A stretch of 34,722 nucleotides of DNA from CAYZIB01 sp964478425 (GTDB lineage: Bacteria; Bacillota_I; Bacilli_A; Acholeplasmatales; WRBM01). This document shows, in pieces, positions 8,184-17,807 of this stretch. The DNA lies in contig CAYZIB010000013.1 of assembly GCA_964478425.1 (NCBI GenBank), positions 1 to 34,722 on the forward strand. The letters are read 5' to 3'. Each line of letters begins with the position of its first letter. Position 1 is the first letter of the stretch. A program made the translations under genes and the position numbers. Under the pieces are notes generated by a model, which made no database searches, was not told the DNA's origin, and saw only the letters and a list, made by a program, of their open reading frames with translations.

Positions 8184-9280
8184 TAATTTTTGGGTTTTAA
8201 ATTTTCATAATCCCAATAAGGATCTTTTTCTCCATGTATTCCTAACTTATTTAATGTAGCATAATTAGTTGCATCTACTAAGTAATTTGTATAAGAAATT
8301 CCTTTATATTCTAATAAATTAGTTCCAAAAGCAACATCAGTATAACCTTTTTTTGCTATTTCATAATTTAATAATACACCATCTACCCAAACATTCGCTA
8401 AAACTCTACCATATGTTTCAAATAAACTTGCTCCTTCTATAGATTGTAATTCGATTTTATTAGCATTTTTTAATTTATCACATGTAAAGTTTTTAGCAGG
8501 TATTCCCCATTCTTGAGTATTATTTTGCATTGTTTCACGAGTATCAATATTATAAAATCTGACTTTAGTTCCATTTAAAATTCCTGTTTCAGTTGGATAA
8601 GTAAATTTTGCAGTATCACCATCAACACAACTTTTAAGTTTAACAGTGATTACTCCTCCACCAGCTAATGAATCAGTTAATTTAAATGGTTTATTATAAT
8701 CATCAGTAGTTAATTTCGGACCAAGTAAAAGTTCTTCTTCTGTCATATAATTAAATGTTTTTAAAATATCATAATAATCAACTTTATATGGAATATAATA
8801 ATATCCTTCATATGTATTATATCCATTTAAATATTCTAATTTTTTTACTAAAGTAATATCACTACCAAAATCTATTGGGTTTCCTATTTCACCTAATATA
8901 TCACAGATTTTATTTTGCTTATATAATACAATAGCATCATTACCAGAATATTTTAAATCTAAACTTAAATCTGCGTTATTATTTAAATTTTCATTAGTTT
9001 TAATTAGAAAAAATGATTTACTATTAATTGTACCAGTTAAATTATATTCATAAGTTGGAGTAATGCTTCCATCTTTATAAATTTTTATTGTATAATCTTT
9101 TAAATCGATTGCTTCAGTTTTATTATTATATAATTCTAACATATTATTTATTGGATTTAATGAATCATAATATTTAGAAAAAAAGATATTAGAATTTGTT
9201 TTTATATTTTTATTTGTATTTTTACATCCTGTAAAACATAATATAAAAGCACTAATAAAAATTAAAGTTATTTTTTTCAT
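8183..9280 (-). CDS. Surface lipoprotein: lamin-tail domain plus thermonuclease (SNase) domain
   Basis: A 365-aa lipoprotein starting at the ATG at 9280 (GGGTG 6 nt upstream); a GTG three codons earlier is possible. The lipobox FTGC gives lipidated Cys19. Residues about 32-147 fit a lamin-tail (LTD) beta-sandwich. Residues about 210-355 are a staphylococcal-nuclease domain with the whole catalytic set: D220 and D222 in VDGDT, R241 in VRFYNID, D246-T247-E249 in IDTRET, and R292 in YGRVLANVWVDG. It should be a Ca-dependent, sugar-nonspecific nuclease anchored outside the cell. It lies downstream of the importer/nuclease operon but is separated from it by a terminator (9335-9360). TATAAT (complement of 9298-9303) suggests its own promoter. 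Confidence 0.92.
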   Translation of the reverse strand: MKKITLIFISAFILCFTGCKNTNKNIKTNSNIFFSKYYDSLNPINNMLELYNNKTEAIDLKDYTIKIYKDGSITPTYEYNLTGTINSKSFFLIKTNENLNNNADLSLDLKYSGNDAIVLYKQNKICDILGEIGNPIDFGSDITLVKKLEYLNGYNTYEGYYYIPYKVDYYDILKTFNYMTEEELLLGPKLTTDDYNKPFKLTDSLAGGGVITVKLKSCVDGDTAKFTYPTETGILNGTKVRFYNIDTRETMQNNTQEWGIPAKNFTCDKLKNANKIELQSIEGASLFETYGRVLANVWVDGVLLNYEIAKKGYTDVAFGTNLLEYKGISYTNYLVDATNYATLNKLGIHGEKDPYWDYENLKPKN

Positions 9281-9334
9281 TTTAAACACCCAAAAATATT
9301 ATATCATATTATTAAATTATTTGATAGATAAAAT

Positions 9335-9360
9335 AAAAAAAGAAACCCAAATGGGTTTCT
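9335..9360 (-). terminator. Intrinsic terminator of the importer-nuclease operon
   Basis: A perfect 9-bp stem: AGAAACCCA (9341-9349) pairs with TGGGTTTCT (9352-9360), with a 2-nt loop and a T tail on the minus strand (9335-9340). It closes the operon that begins at 17767. Confidence 0.9.
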
Positions 9361-9378
9361 CTATATTAGAAAGATTAA

Positions 9379-12234
9379 TTATTTTGTAACTACTGTTAAT
9401 GATTTAAATCCAATATTACCAGTTTCTTTTGCAAAAGATATTTTTAAATTTGTTGCATCAACAATTGTTTTTCCTTCAGCAAATGTAAATGAAATTGTAT
9501 ATGTTGTATCTTTTTGATCTATAGGACAAATTGAAGCTTCTGTAGCCCCCTCTGCATACCCTGTAGCAACTACATTACCATTTTTATCAACTAATTCAAA
9601 AGTTAATGTTGATGTCATAACACCATCAGACCCATTCCCTTTTAATACAACTTTAACATCAAATTCTGTTTCTGTAGAAAATGTATTAGATGTAATAGCA
9701 GATGTTTTATCTCCACTTCTACCAAATCCAAGATATCCCCCATATCCATTTCCTAATTTTCCTGTTATAGTCCAATTAGGAAAATTTGTTGTTAAATAAG
9801 TGTCTCCAGATGCTTTATTTGCTAAATTAGTAAATACTAAATCTTCAAGTTTATTAGTATCAGTAACAGGAGTATCAGTTCCAGTATTTCCATTACCACC
9901 ATTAGCTTCAATAGTAGCTGTAGCTCCTTGAACAATTTGATTTACACCATTATGTGATCCAACATAACCTGTAACAGTAACTTTATCTCCAACTTTTACT
10001 TCTGTAGTTAATCTAAATACTAAGATTTTATTTTCTCCATCAGTAATATAAACTGACATATTATTATAAGTGCTATCCCAACTTGAATAAATTTCTGAAA
10101 CTTCTCCAGTAATAACAGCTTTTACCCCACAACTAGCACTTAATGCAGCACTAATAGTATTAACTTCTGTTTGAGGTGCTTCTTTAACAACTGTAGCTGT
10201 TCCATTAGAAATTTCTTTTACAGTATTATCATTACTATTTAAACTTACTTGACCAACAACTCTAATAACTTGACCAACAGTAACATTTGTTTTTAATCTA
10301 TATAATAAAATTGTTCCTGATTCATCAGTTAAATAAACAGACATATTACTATATTTAGAATTCCAAGCTGAATTATAATTTGAAACAACACCTTGTAATG
10401 TTACTTCTGTATTTGCTTCTAAATTAGCAATTTCACTAACTAAAGTATAATCTCTTTCAACTACTTCTTCCTTTTTAACCATGAAATCTTTATCAGCAAC
10501 AGGAGAAAGTTGAGCTTTATTAAACCAGTTAACAAAACCAGTAACAACTACTACTTCGCCTTCATTTAAAGTTAACAAATCAGCTTTCCAGTTTTTATTT
10601 GTAGCAAATAATGTAACTTCTGTACCTTCAGAATCAACATATTTACCATTAGTATATGTTAATTCAATACTAACAACTTTATTTTGATAACTTAACCAAT
10701 CAGTTGGTGCTTTATCTAATGTAACAACACTAGCAGTTTTACTTCCTGTAACTTCTACAGTTGGATTTTTAATTTCATATAATCCATTATAAATATCAAG
10801 TTCACCAGATACTAATACTTCTTGTCCAACAGTATAATTAGTAGGATCATCATATCCAAATACCATTATAGCTTGAGTTCCATCATCAATTAAAATAGGT
10901 AATCCAGTTTTATTTGTATTAACACCAATAACAGTACCTTTAACAGTAACTTTATCACCTTTTGCTAATTTATAAACTTCACTAATCGCTAAAATTTCAG
11001 GTTGAATAGCACTAACAACAACATTTACTTTTCCAGTATATTTTGTATTATTAAATGTAAATTCATAATTTAATTCAATTGTTGCATCATTTTCTCCTAA
11101 AGCTGGTCTTACAACTGTAACATTTAATCCGCTTAAAGTTGCATTAGTAGTTTCAGTTAAAGTCCAAGAAACATTAACATCACTTACTGTTTCAGGTAAA
11201 ACGAAATCAGCATCTACTTTGCTTGAAACTGCTTTTTCAATATTTTTCTTAATTGTTTCTACTTTTTGTTCTTCTGATTGTTCACCAATTTTAATATAAT
11301 CTAAACCAGGAACTTGAGTAAGTTGAGCTTTATTATACCAGTTAACAAATGCAGTAACAACAACTTCTTGACCACTTACTAATGTAATATCTTCTAATGT
11401 ACCCCAATCACTATTTGGATATAATGGTACTTCTTTACCATTAGCGTCTTTAAATGTAGATGTTGTTTTATTTGCAATATCACCAGATACATAAGTTAAA
11501 TTTAATCTTACAACTCTTGATTGATAACTTGACCAATCTTCTGGAATTTCATTTAATTCAATAACATTAGTTTTATAATTTTCATCATAATCTAAGAATG
11601 TAACTGTACAACTAGCAAGTTCATGTAATCCACTATAAGGACTATATGTAGCTTCAACTTCAACTAAAGAACCAACTTTATATTCTTCATATGCTTCTTT
11701 ACTATCAGCTTTTATTCTATATAAATAAACAGCAGCTGTTTCATCTTCGATTAAAACATTAAAGTTTTTATATGATTCACTATATTCACTTACAGCATTG
11801 ATTGTTCCTTGAACAATAATTGTTGCATTTGATTCATATTTTCCATCTAAAATATCTTTAATATTTTTTACTTCGTTAATATCTCTATGTTGAACAACAA
11901 CTCTATATGAAAATTCTTTAACACAAGAACCCCAAGATAAAGTGGCAACTAATTCAACTTCAGTATTTTTTTCAGGGTTGATTGTATCTGCATACACAAC
12001 ACCTTTTCTTGTAACTATTCTTATAACATCTGTATTGTTAGAAACCCAAGTTGCAGTAACTCCACCTTTTAAAGTAGAAGGTAATTCAAAATCAACAGTT
12101 TGAAATTTTTGAAATACAATTGCATTAGAAGCTTCTAATACTTTTTGTTCAGCATCTACAGATGTGTTAGTACATCCCACTAAACCAACTAAACAAAAGG
12201 CTAATAAAATTAAGCGTATTGCTATTTTTCTCAT
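9379..12234 (-). CDS. 951-aa surface lipoprotein of tandem OB-fold and atypical Ig-like modules
   Basis: The signal peptide ends in LVGC (Cys21). Two atypical bacterial Ig-like modules lie at about 32-115 and 325-408 (elements such as LPSTLKGGVTATW and LPETVSDVNVSW). Six OB-fold-like modules lie at about 130-216, 217-305, 415-495, 500-580, 595-683 and 690-775. Repeated signatures are NFNVLIEDETAAVYLYR-type strands and VNW[YF]NKAQL. These modules resemble the YhcR/endonuclease OBF-type domains that accompany extracellular nucleases. A Gly/Thr linker (777-793) leads to a beta-sandwich of about 155 residues. No nuclease active site is seen, so it probably binds nucleic acid or sugar and presents it to the neighbouring nuclease and importer. 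It is the last gene of the operon, 13 nt after the SNase lipoprotein gene. Confidence 0.85.
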   Translation of the reverse strand: MRKIAIRLILLAFCLVGLVGCTNTSVDAEQKVLEASNAIVFQKFQTVDFELPSTLKGGVTATWVSNNTDVIRIVTRKGVVYADTINPEKNTEVELVATLSWGSCVKEFSYRVVVQHRDINEVKNIKDILDGKYESNATIIVQGTINAVSEYSESYKNFNVLIEDETAAVYLYRIKADSKEAYEEYKVGSLVEVEATYSPYSGLHELASCTVTFLDYDENYKTNVIELNEIPEDWSSYQSRVVRLNLTYVSGDIANKTTSTFKDANGKEVPLYPNSDWGTLEDITLVSGQEVVVTAFVNWYNKAQLTQVPGLDYIKIGEQSEEQKVETIKKNIEKAVSSKVDADFVLPETVSDVNVSWTLTETTNATLSGLNVTVVRPALGENDATIELNYEFTFNNTKYTGKVNVVVSAIQPEILAISEVYKLAKGDKVTVKGTVIGVNTNKTGLPILIDDGTQAIMVFGYDDPTNYTVGQEVLVSGELDIYNGLYEIKNPTVEVTGSKTASVVTLDKAPTDWLSYQNKVVSIELTYTNGKYVDSEGTEVTLFATNKNWKADLLTLNEGEVVVVTGFVNWFNKAQLSPVADKDFMVKKEEVVERDYTLVSEIANLEANTEVTLQGVVSNYNSAWNSKYSNMSVYLTDESGTILLYRLKTNVTVGQVIRVVGQVSLNSNDNTVKEISNGTATVVKEAPQTEVNTISAALSASCGVKAVITGEVSEIYSSWDSTYNNMSVYITDGENKILVFRLTTEVKVGDKVTVTGYVGSHNGVNQIVQGATATIEANGGNGNTGTDTPVTDTNKLEDLVFTNLANKASGDTYLTTNFPNWTITGKLGNGYGGYLGFGRSGDKTSAITSNTFSTETEFDVKVVLKGNGSDGVMTSTLTFELVDKNGNVVATGYAEGATEASICPIDQKDTTYTISFTFAEGKTIVDATNLKISFAKETGNIGFKSLTVVTK

Positions 12235-12247
12235 AGTTTTCTCCTTT

Positions 12248-13465
12248 TTATTGAATAAAATTTAAGTCAGCTTTAGAAACAAGCATTATTTGATATGCTC
12301 CATCATAAACTGATACTAATCCACTTAAATCAAAATTTTTATCCACAAAATCCGCATACGATTTAATTCCTTTAACTGAAGCTTTCTTATCAATTCTGAT
12401 TGTAACTACATTACCAAATTCATCTTTAGCTTTAGCAGTTATTGCTCCAGTATCACTGTTATTATATCCGCCTGTTATCCCTGTTAAATTTTTAATTTTT
12501 ACAAAAGTTCCTTCGATATTAGGATTAGATTCTGGTGTTCCAATATCAGAAGCTTTAATTTCTTTTGCTGTAACTGTTTTTCCTGTTTCAATTATTTGCA
12601 TATCATTAACACCAGGAACTGTTTCGTTATATGTTACATCCACAATTTGATATGAATTAGTAACATCATATTTAGATAAAATTCCTACTACTTTTAAATA
12701 ATTCCCAACAGCTAAACATTTATAAGTCTTATACATAGTAAATACATACATTCCATAGCTTTCACCAGTAGCTTCATCATACTCTTCAATATATGCATCT
12801 GTTCCAAGTTTTCTTGTAACATATCCATAAACAGCTACTCTTTTACCATAATATTCTTCTGGATTTAATCTTAATTCTTTTAATGAAGTAATTATTCCAT
12901 CTCCATAATAAAAATCGCTATCTTTTTCTCCACTACGCATATTTAATTTTAATCTAATAGCTTGGTTATCAGCATCTAAAAAATAATTTGCATATTTTGT
13001 TCCACTGACACCTTTTGTAATAGCAAGACCTTCTTGAACAAGGCTTAAATTAACTAATATTCCATCTGCCCATACATATGTTAAATATCTTTCATTTGAA
13101 TCTGTTTCAGGTTTATCTCCTTCAGATTCTAAAATGATTTCTTTTGCATTACTTAACATGTTACATGTATATCTTGCAGCTTGTTTACCATATTCTTCAA
13201 TTTGTCCTGTAGATTCAGGTGTATCAATACCTAAAAATCTTGCTTGTATATAATTACCATTCTCATCAGCAAAATGTGCTGTATCTCCATCTACACATCT
13301 TTTTAATTTAACACTACCAATACCATTTTTAAAAAATGATTTTGTTTCATATCCTTCAGGTAAAGAAACTTGTGAAACATAATCAATTTTTTCTTTACTA
13401 GTAGTATTACATCCTACTACAAAAAGTAGTAGGAATAAAATACAACTTAAGAAAACTTTTTTCAT
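12248..13465 (-). CDS. Surface lipoprotein thermonuclease (SNase) with C-terminal OB-type domains
   Basis: A 405-aa lipoprotein with lipobox VVGC (Cys19). The SNase domain spans about 48-185 and keeps the catalytic residues: D59 and D61 (VDGDT), R76 (ARFLGID), D81-T82-E84 (DTPES) and R126 (ERYLTYVWADG, where Glu replaces the usual Gly before Arg). From about 195 to 400 it carries OB-like modules (GKRVAVYGYVTRK ... AVGNYLKVVGILSKYD ... YQIVDVTYNE) related to those in the next gene. It should cut DNA and RNA at the cell surface. It starts 1 nt after the stop of the substrate-binding protein gene, so nuclease and transporter are one transcription unit. Confidence 0.93.
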   Translation of the reverse strand: MKKVFLSCILFLLLFVVGCNTTSKEKIDYVSQVSLPEGYETKSFFKNGIGSVKLKRCVDGDTAHFADENGNYIQARFLGIDTPESTGQIEEYGKQAARYTCNMLSNAKEIILESEGDKPETDSNERYLTYVWADGILVNLSLVQEGLAITKGVSGTKYANYFLDADNQAIRLKLNMRSGEKDSDFYYGDGIITSLKELRLNPEEYYGKRVAVYGYVTRKLGTDAYIEEYDEATGESYGMYVFTMYKTYKCLAVGNYLKVVGILSKYDVTNSYQIVDVTYNETVPGVNDMQIIETGKTVTAKEIKASDIGTPESNPNIEGTFVKIKNLTGITGGYNNSDTGAITAKAKDEFGNVVTIRIDKKASVKGIKSYADFVDKNFDLSGLVSVYDGAYQIMLVSKADLNFIQ

Positions 13466-13466
13466 T

Positions 13467-14867
13467 TTAATATTTACAATTATTTAATGCATCATCAAAT
13501 GCTTGTTCTACAGTTTTTGTACCTGCAAATACAGATGAAATAAGTGATCCTACTTGAGTTCTTGCTTGACTTGAACCATCAAATGCAGGAGATACGAAAT
13601 ATGAATGGCTTTCTTCATATGCAAGTGTTTGTAATTTAACTAATCTATGAACATCACTTGCTGTAAATAATTCTTCATTATCATCAACTAATAAATTTTG
13701 ATAAGCTTGTACTTGTTGTGCAGTTGTTGTTACAGGTGAATAACCAGTAGCAATTGCATATGTAGCATTATTAGTTGGTTCTAATAAATATTTTAAAAAT
13801 TTCCAAGAAGCTAATTGTGTTTTTTCATCACTTTTTAAAATAGTAATATTTGGTCCTTGTTGAATAACTTTTGGACTACTTAAATTCCATTGAGGAACAG
13901 CAGCAACACCAACTTCAAATGATAATTCACCAGTTGAACCATCAGCATCAGGAATATTATAACGAGTTCCTCCAGTTGAACCTACACTCATATATAATTT
14001 TTCAGTTGTAAATTTAGTTGAAGTATAACTTCCTTGTAACATTTCTTTTGATGTAAATAATTTTTGATCATACCAATCTTTTAATTTAGTAACAAATTCT
14101 TTATTACCCTTATTATTGAATAAATATTCACCTTTAGATGAAGTATATTCATTTTGTAATTGTTCTGCCATTGTAATAAATAAGTTTGATTCACTATCAT
14201 ATCCAAATGGAGTAACATCAGCTTGTCTTGTAGCTATTGTTTCTTTTTTATCAGCGTCTTTAATAGTTGGATCTTCATTTACTTCTTTTTCAATTTTTTT
14301 ATCAACGATTGTTCTAATTTTTTGTGAAACAGTTACAACTTCATCCCATGTTGTTGGAACAGTTAAATTGTTTTCATCAAAAAATGTTTTATTATAGAAC
14401 ATAACTTCTGTTGATTTTGCATAAGGTAAACTATATAAGAAAGTTTCTCCATCTTCTTCTACTAATCCTTCAGTATAATACTCAGGAACAAAAGCATTTA
14501 ATTCTTCTTGAGTATATCCATAAACAGGATCATTTATATATGTTAATAAATCAACAACATGTCCACCATTTCTATAAACAGCTACATGGTCAGGATATGA
14601 GAATGTTAAAGATGGTTCTTCACCAGCACGGAATGCTTTTGTAATAGAATCTCTTAAATCATCATAATCACCTTTTTGAACATGTTCTACTTTAATATCA
14701 GGATTTTCAAGTTCAAATTGTGTAATAATATTATTTAATATTTCTTGATTTTCTTTTCCCATTGTATGCCAGAAAGTAACAACTGTTTTTGTTTCAGTTT
14801 GTCCACAACCAACCATTGCTAACACACAAGTGAATAATAATGTTAAAACAATTAATCTTTTTTTCAT
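13467..14867 (-). CDS. ABC importer substrate-binding lipoprotein (UgpB/MalE type)
   Basis: A 466-aa extracytoplasmic lipoprotein with lipobox MVGC (Cys21). It is a family 1 solute-binding protein, starting VVTFWHTMGKENQEILNNIITQFELENPDIKVEHVQKGDYDDL. This is the layout of the carbohydrate and glycerol-3-phosphate binding proteins (UgpB-like). It delivers substrate to the two permeases encoded just upstream. Family resemblance alone would suggest glycerol-3-phosphate or sugar. Context with surface nucleases suggests instead a product of nucleic-acid digestion. An insertion rich in Lys/Glu/Asp around 185-215 is not typical of the family. Confidence 0.9.
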   Translation of the reverse strand: MKKRLIVLTLLFTCVLAMVGCGQTETKTVVTFWHTMGKENQEILNNIITQFELENPDIKVEHVQKGDYDDLRDSITKAFRAGEEPSLTFSYPDHVAVYRNGGHVVDLLTYINDPVYGYTQEELNAFVPEYYTEGLVEEDGETFLYSLPYAKSTEVMFYNKTFFDENNLTVPTTWDEVVTVSQKIRTIVDKKIEKEVNEDPTIKDADKKETIATRQADVTPFGYDSESNLFITMAEQLQNEYTSSKGEYLFNNKGNKEFVTKLKDWYDQKLFTSKEMLQGSYTSTKFTTEKLYMSVGSTGGTRYNIPDADGSTGELSFEVGVAAVPQWNLSSPKVIQQGPNITILKSDEKTQLASWKFLKYLLEPTNNATYAIATGYSPVTTTAQQVQAYQNLLVDDNEELFTASDVHRLVKLQTLAYEESHSYFVSPAFDGSSQARTQVGSLISSVFAGTKTVEQAFDDALNNCKY

Positions 14868-14889
14868 TTTTTTTCTCCTTTGTTAATTT

Positions 14890-15789
14890 TTATCCCTTAA
14901 TTCCACTTCTTGCAACTCCACGCATAATATATTTTCTAAAGAAAATAAATATTACGAATAAAGGTGCAGAAATGATTACTGCTGCTGCCATTTGATAATG
15001 GAAAGATGTAAATCCTTCAGCATCAGTAAAGGCTGTTCTTAATCCATTAGTGATCAATTTATATTTATCACTAGATGCAACTAAGTTTGGCCATATATAT
15101 GAATTCCATGACCCCATTAATTTCAATATTGTAATTGTAATTATTGTAGGCATGGCAAGAGGGATCATAACTTTTACTAGATATTTTATATCAGATGTTC
15201 CATCTACTTTTGCAGCTAAATATAATTCATTTGGAATTTGTTTAAAGCTTTGACGCAAAAGATAAATATAAAATACACTAACAATAAAAGGTACAATTAA
15301 AGATAAATATGTAGCATCTCCTTTTAACCAACCAAATTTAGCAACTGTAACATAATTTGATAAAACAAACATTTCACCAGGAATCATCATAGTTGCTAAA
15401 ATTAAAGCAAACATTGCATCTCTACCTTTAAAATTTAATCTAGCAAACGCAAAAGCTGCCATAATTGTTGTAATTAATGTCAAAATAGTAGACACAACCC
15501 CAACACCAATAGTATTTATAAAATATCTACCAAAAGCTGCTTTTTGCATTGCAGTAACATAGTTTACAAACGCCCATGAATGTGGATACATTGTAGGAGG
15601 TGTAAGTAATATTTCATTAGCATCTTTTAAAGATGTATTAATCATCCAATAAAACGGAACTAAAACAACTAATGCCATAAATGTTAAAAATATATAGCAT
15701 ATAACTTTTCTTATAATTTCATTTCTATTTTGTCTTTTAATTGCTAGTTCTGCAGGAGATAATTCTTTTTTTGTAATTGTATTTTCCAT
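14890..15789 (-). CDS. ABC importer permease (UgpE/MalG type)
   Basis: A 299-aa inner-membrane permease with a cytoplasmic N-terminus, six predicted helices and the EAA coupling loop ELYLAAKVDGTSDIKYLVKVMIPLAMP near residues 190-215. The VPFYWMINTSLKDANEIL opening is typical of CUT1-type second permeases. It pairs with the permease encoded 9 nt upstream and with the ATPase at the start of the operon. The substrate is not readable from the sequence. Confidence 0.93.
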   Translation of the reverse strand: MENTITKKELSPAELAIKRQNRNEIIRKVICYIFLTFMALVVLVPFYWMINTSLKDANEILLTPPTMYPHSWAFVNYVTAMQKAAFGRYFINTIGVGVVSTILTLITTIMAAFAFARLNFKGRDAMFALILATMMIPGEMFVLSNYVTVAKFGWLKGDATYLSLIVPFIVSVFYIYLLRQSFKQIPNELYLAAKVDGTSDIKYLVKVMIPLAMPTIITITILKLMGSWNSYIWPNLVASSDKYKLITNGLRTAFTDAEGFTSFHYQMAAAVIISAPLFVIFIFFRKYIMRGVARSGIKG

Positions 15790-15798
15790 ATTAACCTC

Positions 15799-16704
15799 CT
15801 AATAATGAACTCTATCTTTTCCAATAAGGAAATTAATAGCAGTACAGAACATAATAACGATAAATAAACACACACACGCTGCTGCTGCAAGTCCCATTGT
15901 TGTAGGGCTTGCTAATTGATCATATACATATCCAACTATTGTATTCATCAATCCATCAGCACCAGCTGGTCCCATTTTTGATCCAAAAATTGCAACAATT
16001 GATGAATATTCTTTAAATGCTCCAATTAATGATGTTACTAATACATACATAATTGTTGGAGATAATAATGGAACTGTTATTTTCCAAAATACTCTACTTT
16101 TTGGAGTTGAATCAATTTTTGCTGCATCATAATATTGTGCATTGATGCTTTGTAATCCACTTGAAAATAACAATATTTTAAATGGTAAAGCATTCCAAAC
16201 AATATAAATAACTAAAACTGTCATTGAAGTTAGCCAACTTGCTCCTTCATTTATCCAATTTATTTTATCAATACCAAACACACCAAGTATTGTATTAACT
16301 AATCCATAATTTTGGTTAAACATTACTGTAAAAACCATACCAATTGCTATAACATTTGTTACATATGGAATAAAGAAAATAGTTTGAAATAATTTTTGTA
16401 GCCATTTAATCGAATTTAAAGCTACAGAAACTACTAATGCAATAATTGTTGAAAGTGGGACTGTTACAAACACTATAATAAGTGTATTTTTAACAATAGT
16501 CCAAAGTTCAGAATATTGAAAAAATTTTATATAATTCGCAAAACCATAACTTACTTTAACGCTATAATTGAAAGTATGATATCCTTCAACAAAAGAAAGT
16601 CTAATTGTATTAATTAAAGGGTAAAAAGTAAAGATAGCCATTAAAATAAGTGTTGGTGCTAAATATAACCACGCTTTAATAGGCGTTTTCTTATCATCTA
16701 CCAT
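15799..16704 (-). CDS. ABC importer permease (UgpA/MalF type)
   Basis: A 301-aa inner-membrane permease, starting KAWLYLAPTLILMAIFTFYPLINTIRLSF, typical of CUT1-type first permeases. The EAA coupling loop is QYYDAAKIDSTPKSRVFWKITVPLLSP. Six hydrophobic helices can be drawn. It lies 1 nt after the ATPase gene and 9 nt before the second permease gene, in the same order (C, A, E) as the Ugp-type genes beside the membrane nuclease gene of Mycoplasma genitalium and M. pneumoniae. Confidence 0.93.
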   Translation of the reverse strand: MVDDKKTPIKAWLYLAPTLILMAIFTFYPLINTIRLSFVEGYHTFNYSVKVSYGFANYIKFFQYSELWTIVKNTLIIVFVTVPLSTIIALVVSVALNSIKWLQKLFQTIFFIPYVTNVIAIGMVFTVMFNQNYGLVNTILGVFGIDKINWINEGASWLTSMTVLVIYIVWNALPFKILLFSSGLQSINAQYYDAAKIDSTPKSRVFWKITVPLLSPTIMYVLVTSLIGAFKEYSSIVAIFGSKMGPAGADGLMNTIVGYVYDQLASPTTMGLAAAACVCLFIVIMFCTAINFLIGKDRVHY

Positions 16705-16705
16705 A

Positions 16706-17767
16706 TTATATTAACCTTTCTTGTGTTTCGCCTTTAAATACAAAACATTTTTCCTTTCTTAATTCAAATTTAATAGTTCCTTCATTTGGAACATTTGTTT
16801 CAGAATCAATAATAACTCTAAATGTTGGTTTTTCAGAATTAGCATTTTTAGCTATAATTGACATATCTCTACCAATTCTTTCGATATATTCAATTTTTGC
16901 ACTAAAACATCCATTTGGATTTACTTTAAATCCTTCAGGTCTAATTCCAACAAATACATCTTGGTCTTGTTCTTCTGTATCTAAAATAGCTTCTTCACCG
17001 ATATAAACTTTTTTATTTTGAATTTTTCCTTTAAATACATTTATAGGTGGAGTTCCTAAAAATTTAGCAACAAATAAATTACAAGGATCATTGTATACAG
17101 TTTGTGGTTCTGATATTTGTTGTTTAACACCTAAATTCATAACCACAATTTCATCGGAAATACTCATTGCTTCTTCTTGGTCATGTGTAACAAAGATAGT
17201 TGTTATTCCTGTTTCTTTTTGAATTCTTTTAATTTCTTCTCTTGTTTGAAGTCTTAATCTAGCATCTAAGTTAGATAAAGGTTCATCTAGTAAAAGAACT
17301 CTTGGTTTTTTAACTATTGCTCTTGCAATGGCAACTCTTTGTTGTTGCCCCCCTGAAAGTTGGCTTGGTTTTCTGTCTAATAAATCATCAATTTGAACTA
17401 ATTTAGCAGCCCATGCTACTCTTTCAGCCATTTCTTCTTTAGAAAATTTCAAATTTTCCAAAGGGAAACGAATATTTTGTTCGATTGTCATATGAGGATA
17501 TAACGCATAGTTTTGAAATACTAATCCTATTCCTCTTTTTTCAGGTGCTAAATCAGTAACATCTTCATCACCGAAAAATATTCTTCCTTCTGTTGGTTTT
17601 TGTAATCCACTAATCATATAAAGAGTTGTAGATTTTCCACATCCACTTGGCCCTAATAATCCAACTAATTTTCCTGACGGAATAACAATATCTAAATTGT
17701 TTACTGCTACTACTCCTCCAGTCTTATTAGGAAATACTTTGGTCAAATTTTGCAATCTAATTTCCAT
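16706..17767 (-). CDS. ABC importer ATPase (UgpC/MsmK/MalK type)
   Basis: A 353-aa ATPase, first gene of the operon. Walker A is GPSGCGKST (39-47), Q-loop Gln85, signature LSGGQ (137-141), Walker B VLLLDE (157-162) and H-loop His195. Residues about 235-353 form a TOBE-type regulatory domain. The fold and length are those of CUT1 ATPases, which energise sugar, polyol and glycerol-3-phosphate importers. The start ATG has GGAGAAA upstream, and the promoter lies about 40 nt upstream of the start. In M. genitalium the homologous ATPase gene adjoins the SNase lipoprotein gene. Confidence 0.94.
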   Translation of the reverse strand: MEIRLQNLTKVFPNKTGGVVAVNNLDIVIPSGKLVGLLGPSGCGKSTTLYMISGLQKPTEGRIFFGDEDVTDLAPEKRGIGLVFQNYALYPHMTIEQNIRFPLENLKFSKEEMAERVAWAAKLVQIDDLLDRKPSQLSGGQQQRVAIARAIVKKPRVLLLDEPLSNLDARLRLQTREEIKRIQKETGITTIFVTHDQEEAMSISDEIVVMNLGVKQQISEPQTVYNDPCNLFVAKFLGTPPINVFKGKIQNKKVYIGEEAILDTEEQDQDVFVGIRPEGFKVNPNGCFSAKIEYIERIGRDMSIIAKNANSEKPTFRVIIDSETNVPNEGTIKFELRKEKCFVFKGETQERLI

Positions 17768-17807
17768 ATTTATTTCTCCTTTTTAATAATTACTTCTTCT
17801 CTTTGAG

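Noticed and set aside
14116..14644. Two plus-strand open frames inside the binding-protein gene
   Set aside because: They lie fully antisense to a clear solute-binding lipoprotein gene, lack ribosome sites and have low-complexity composition; they are shadows.
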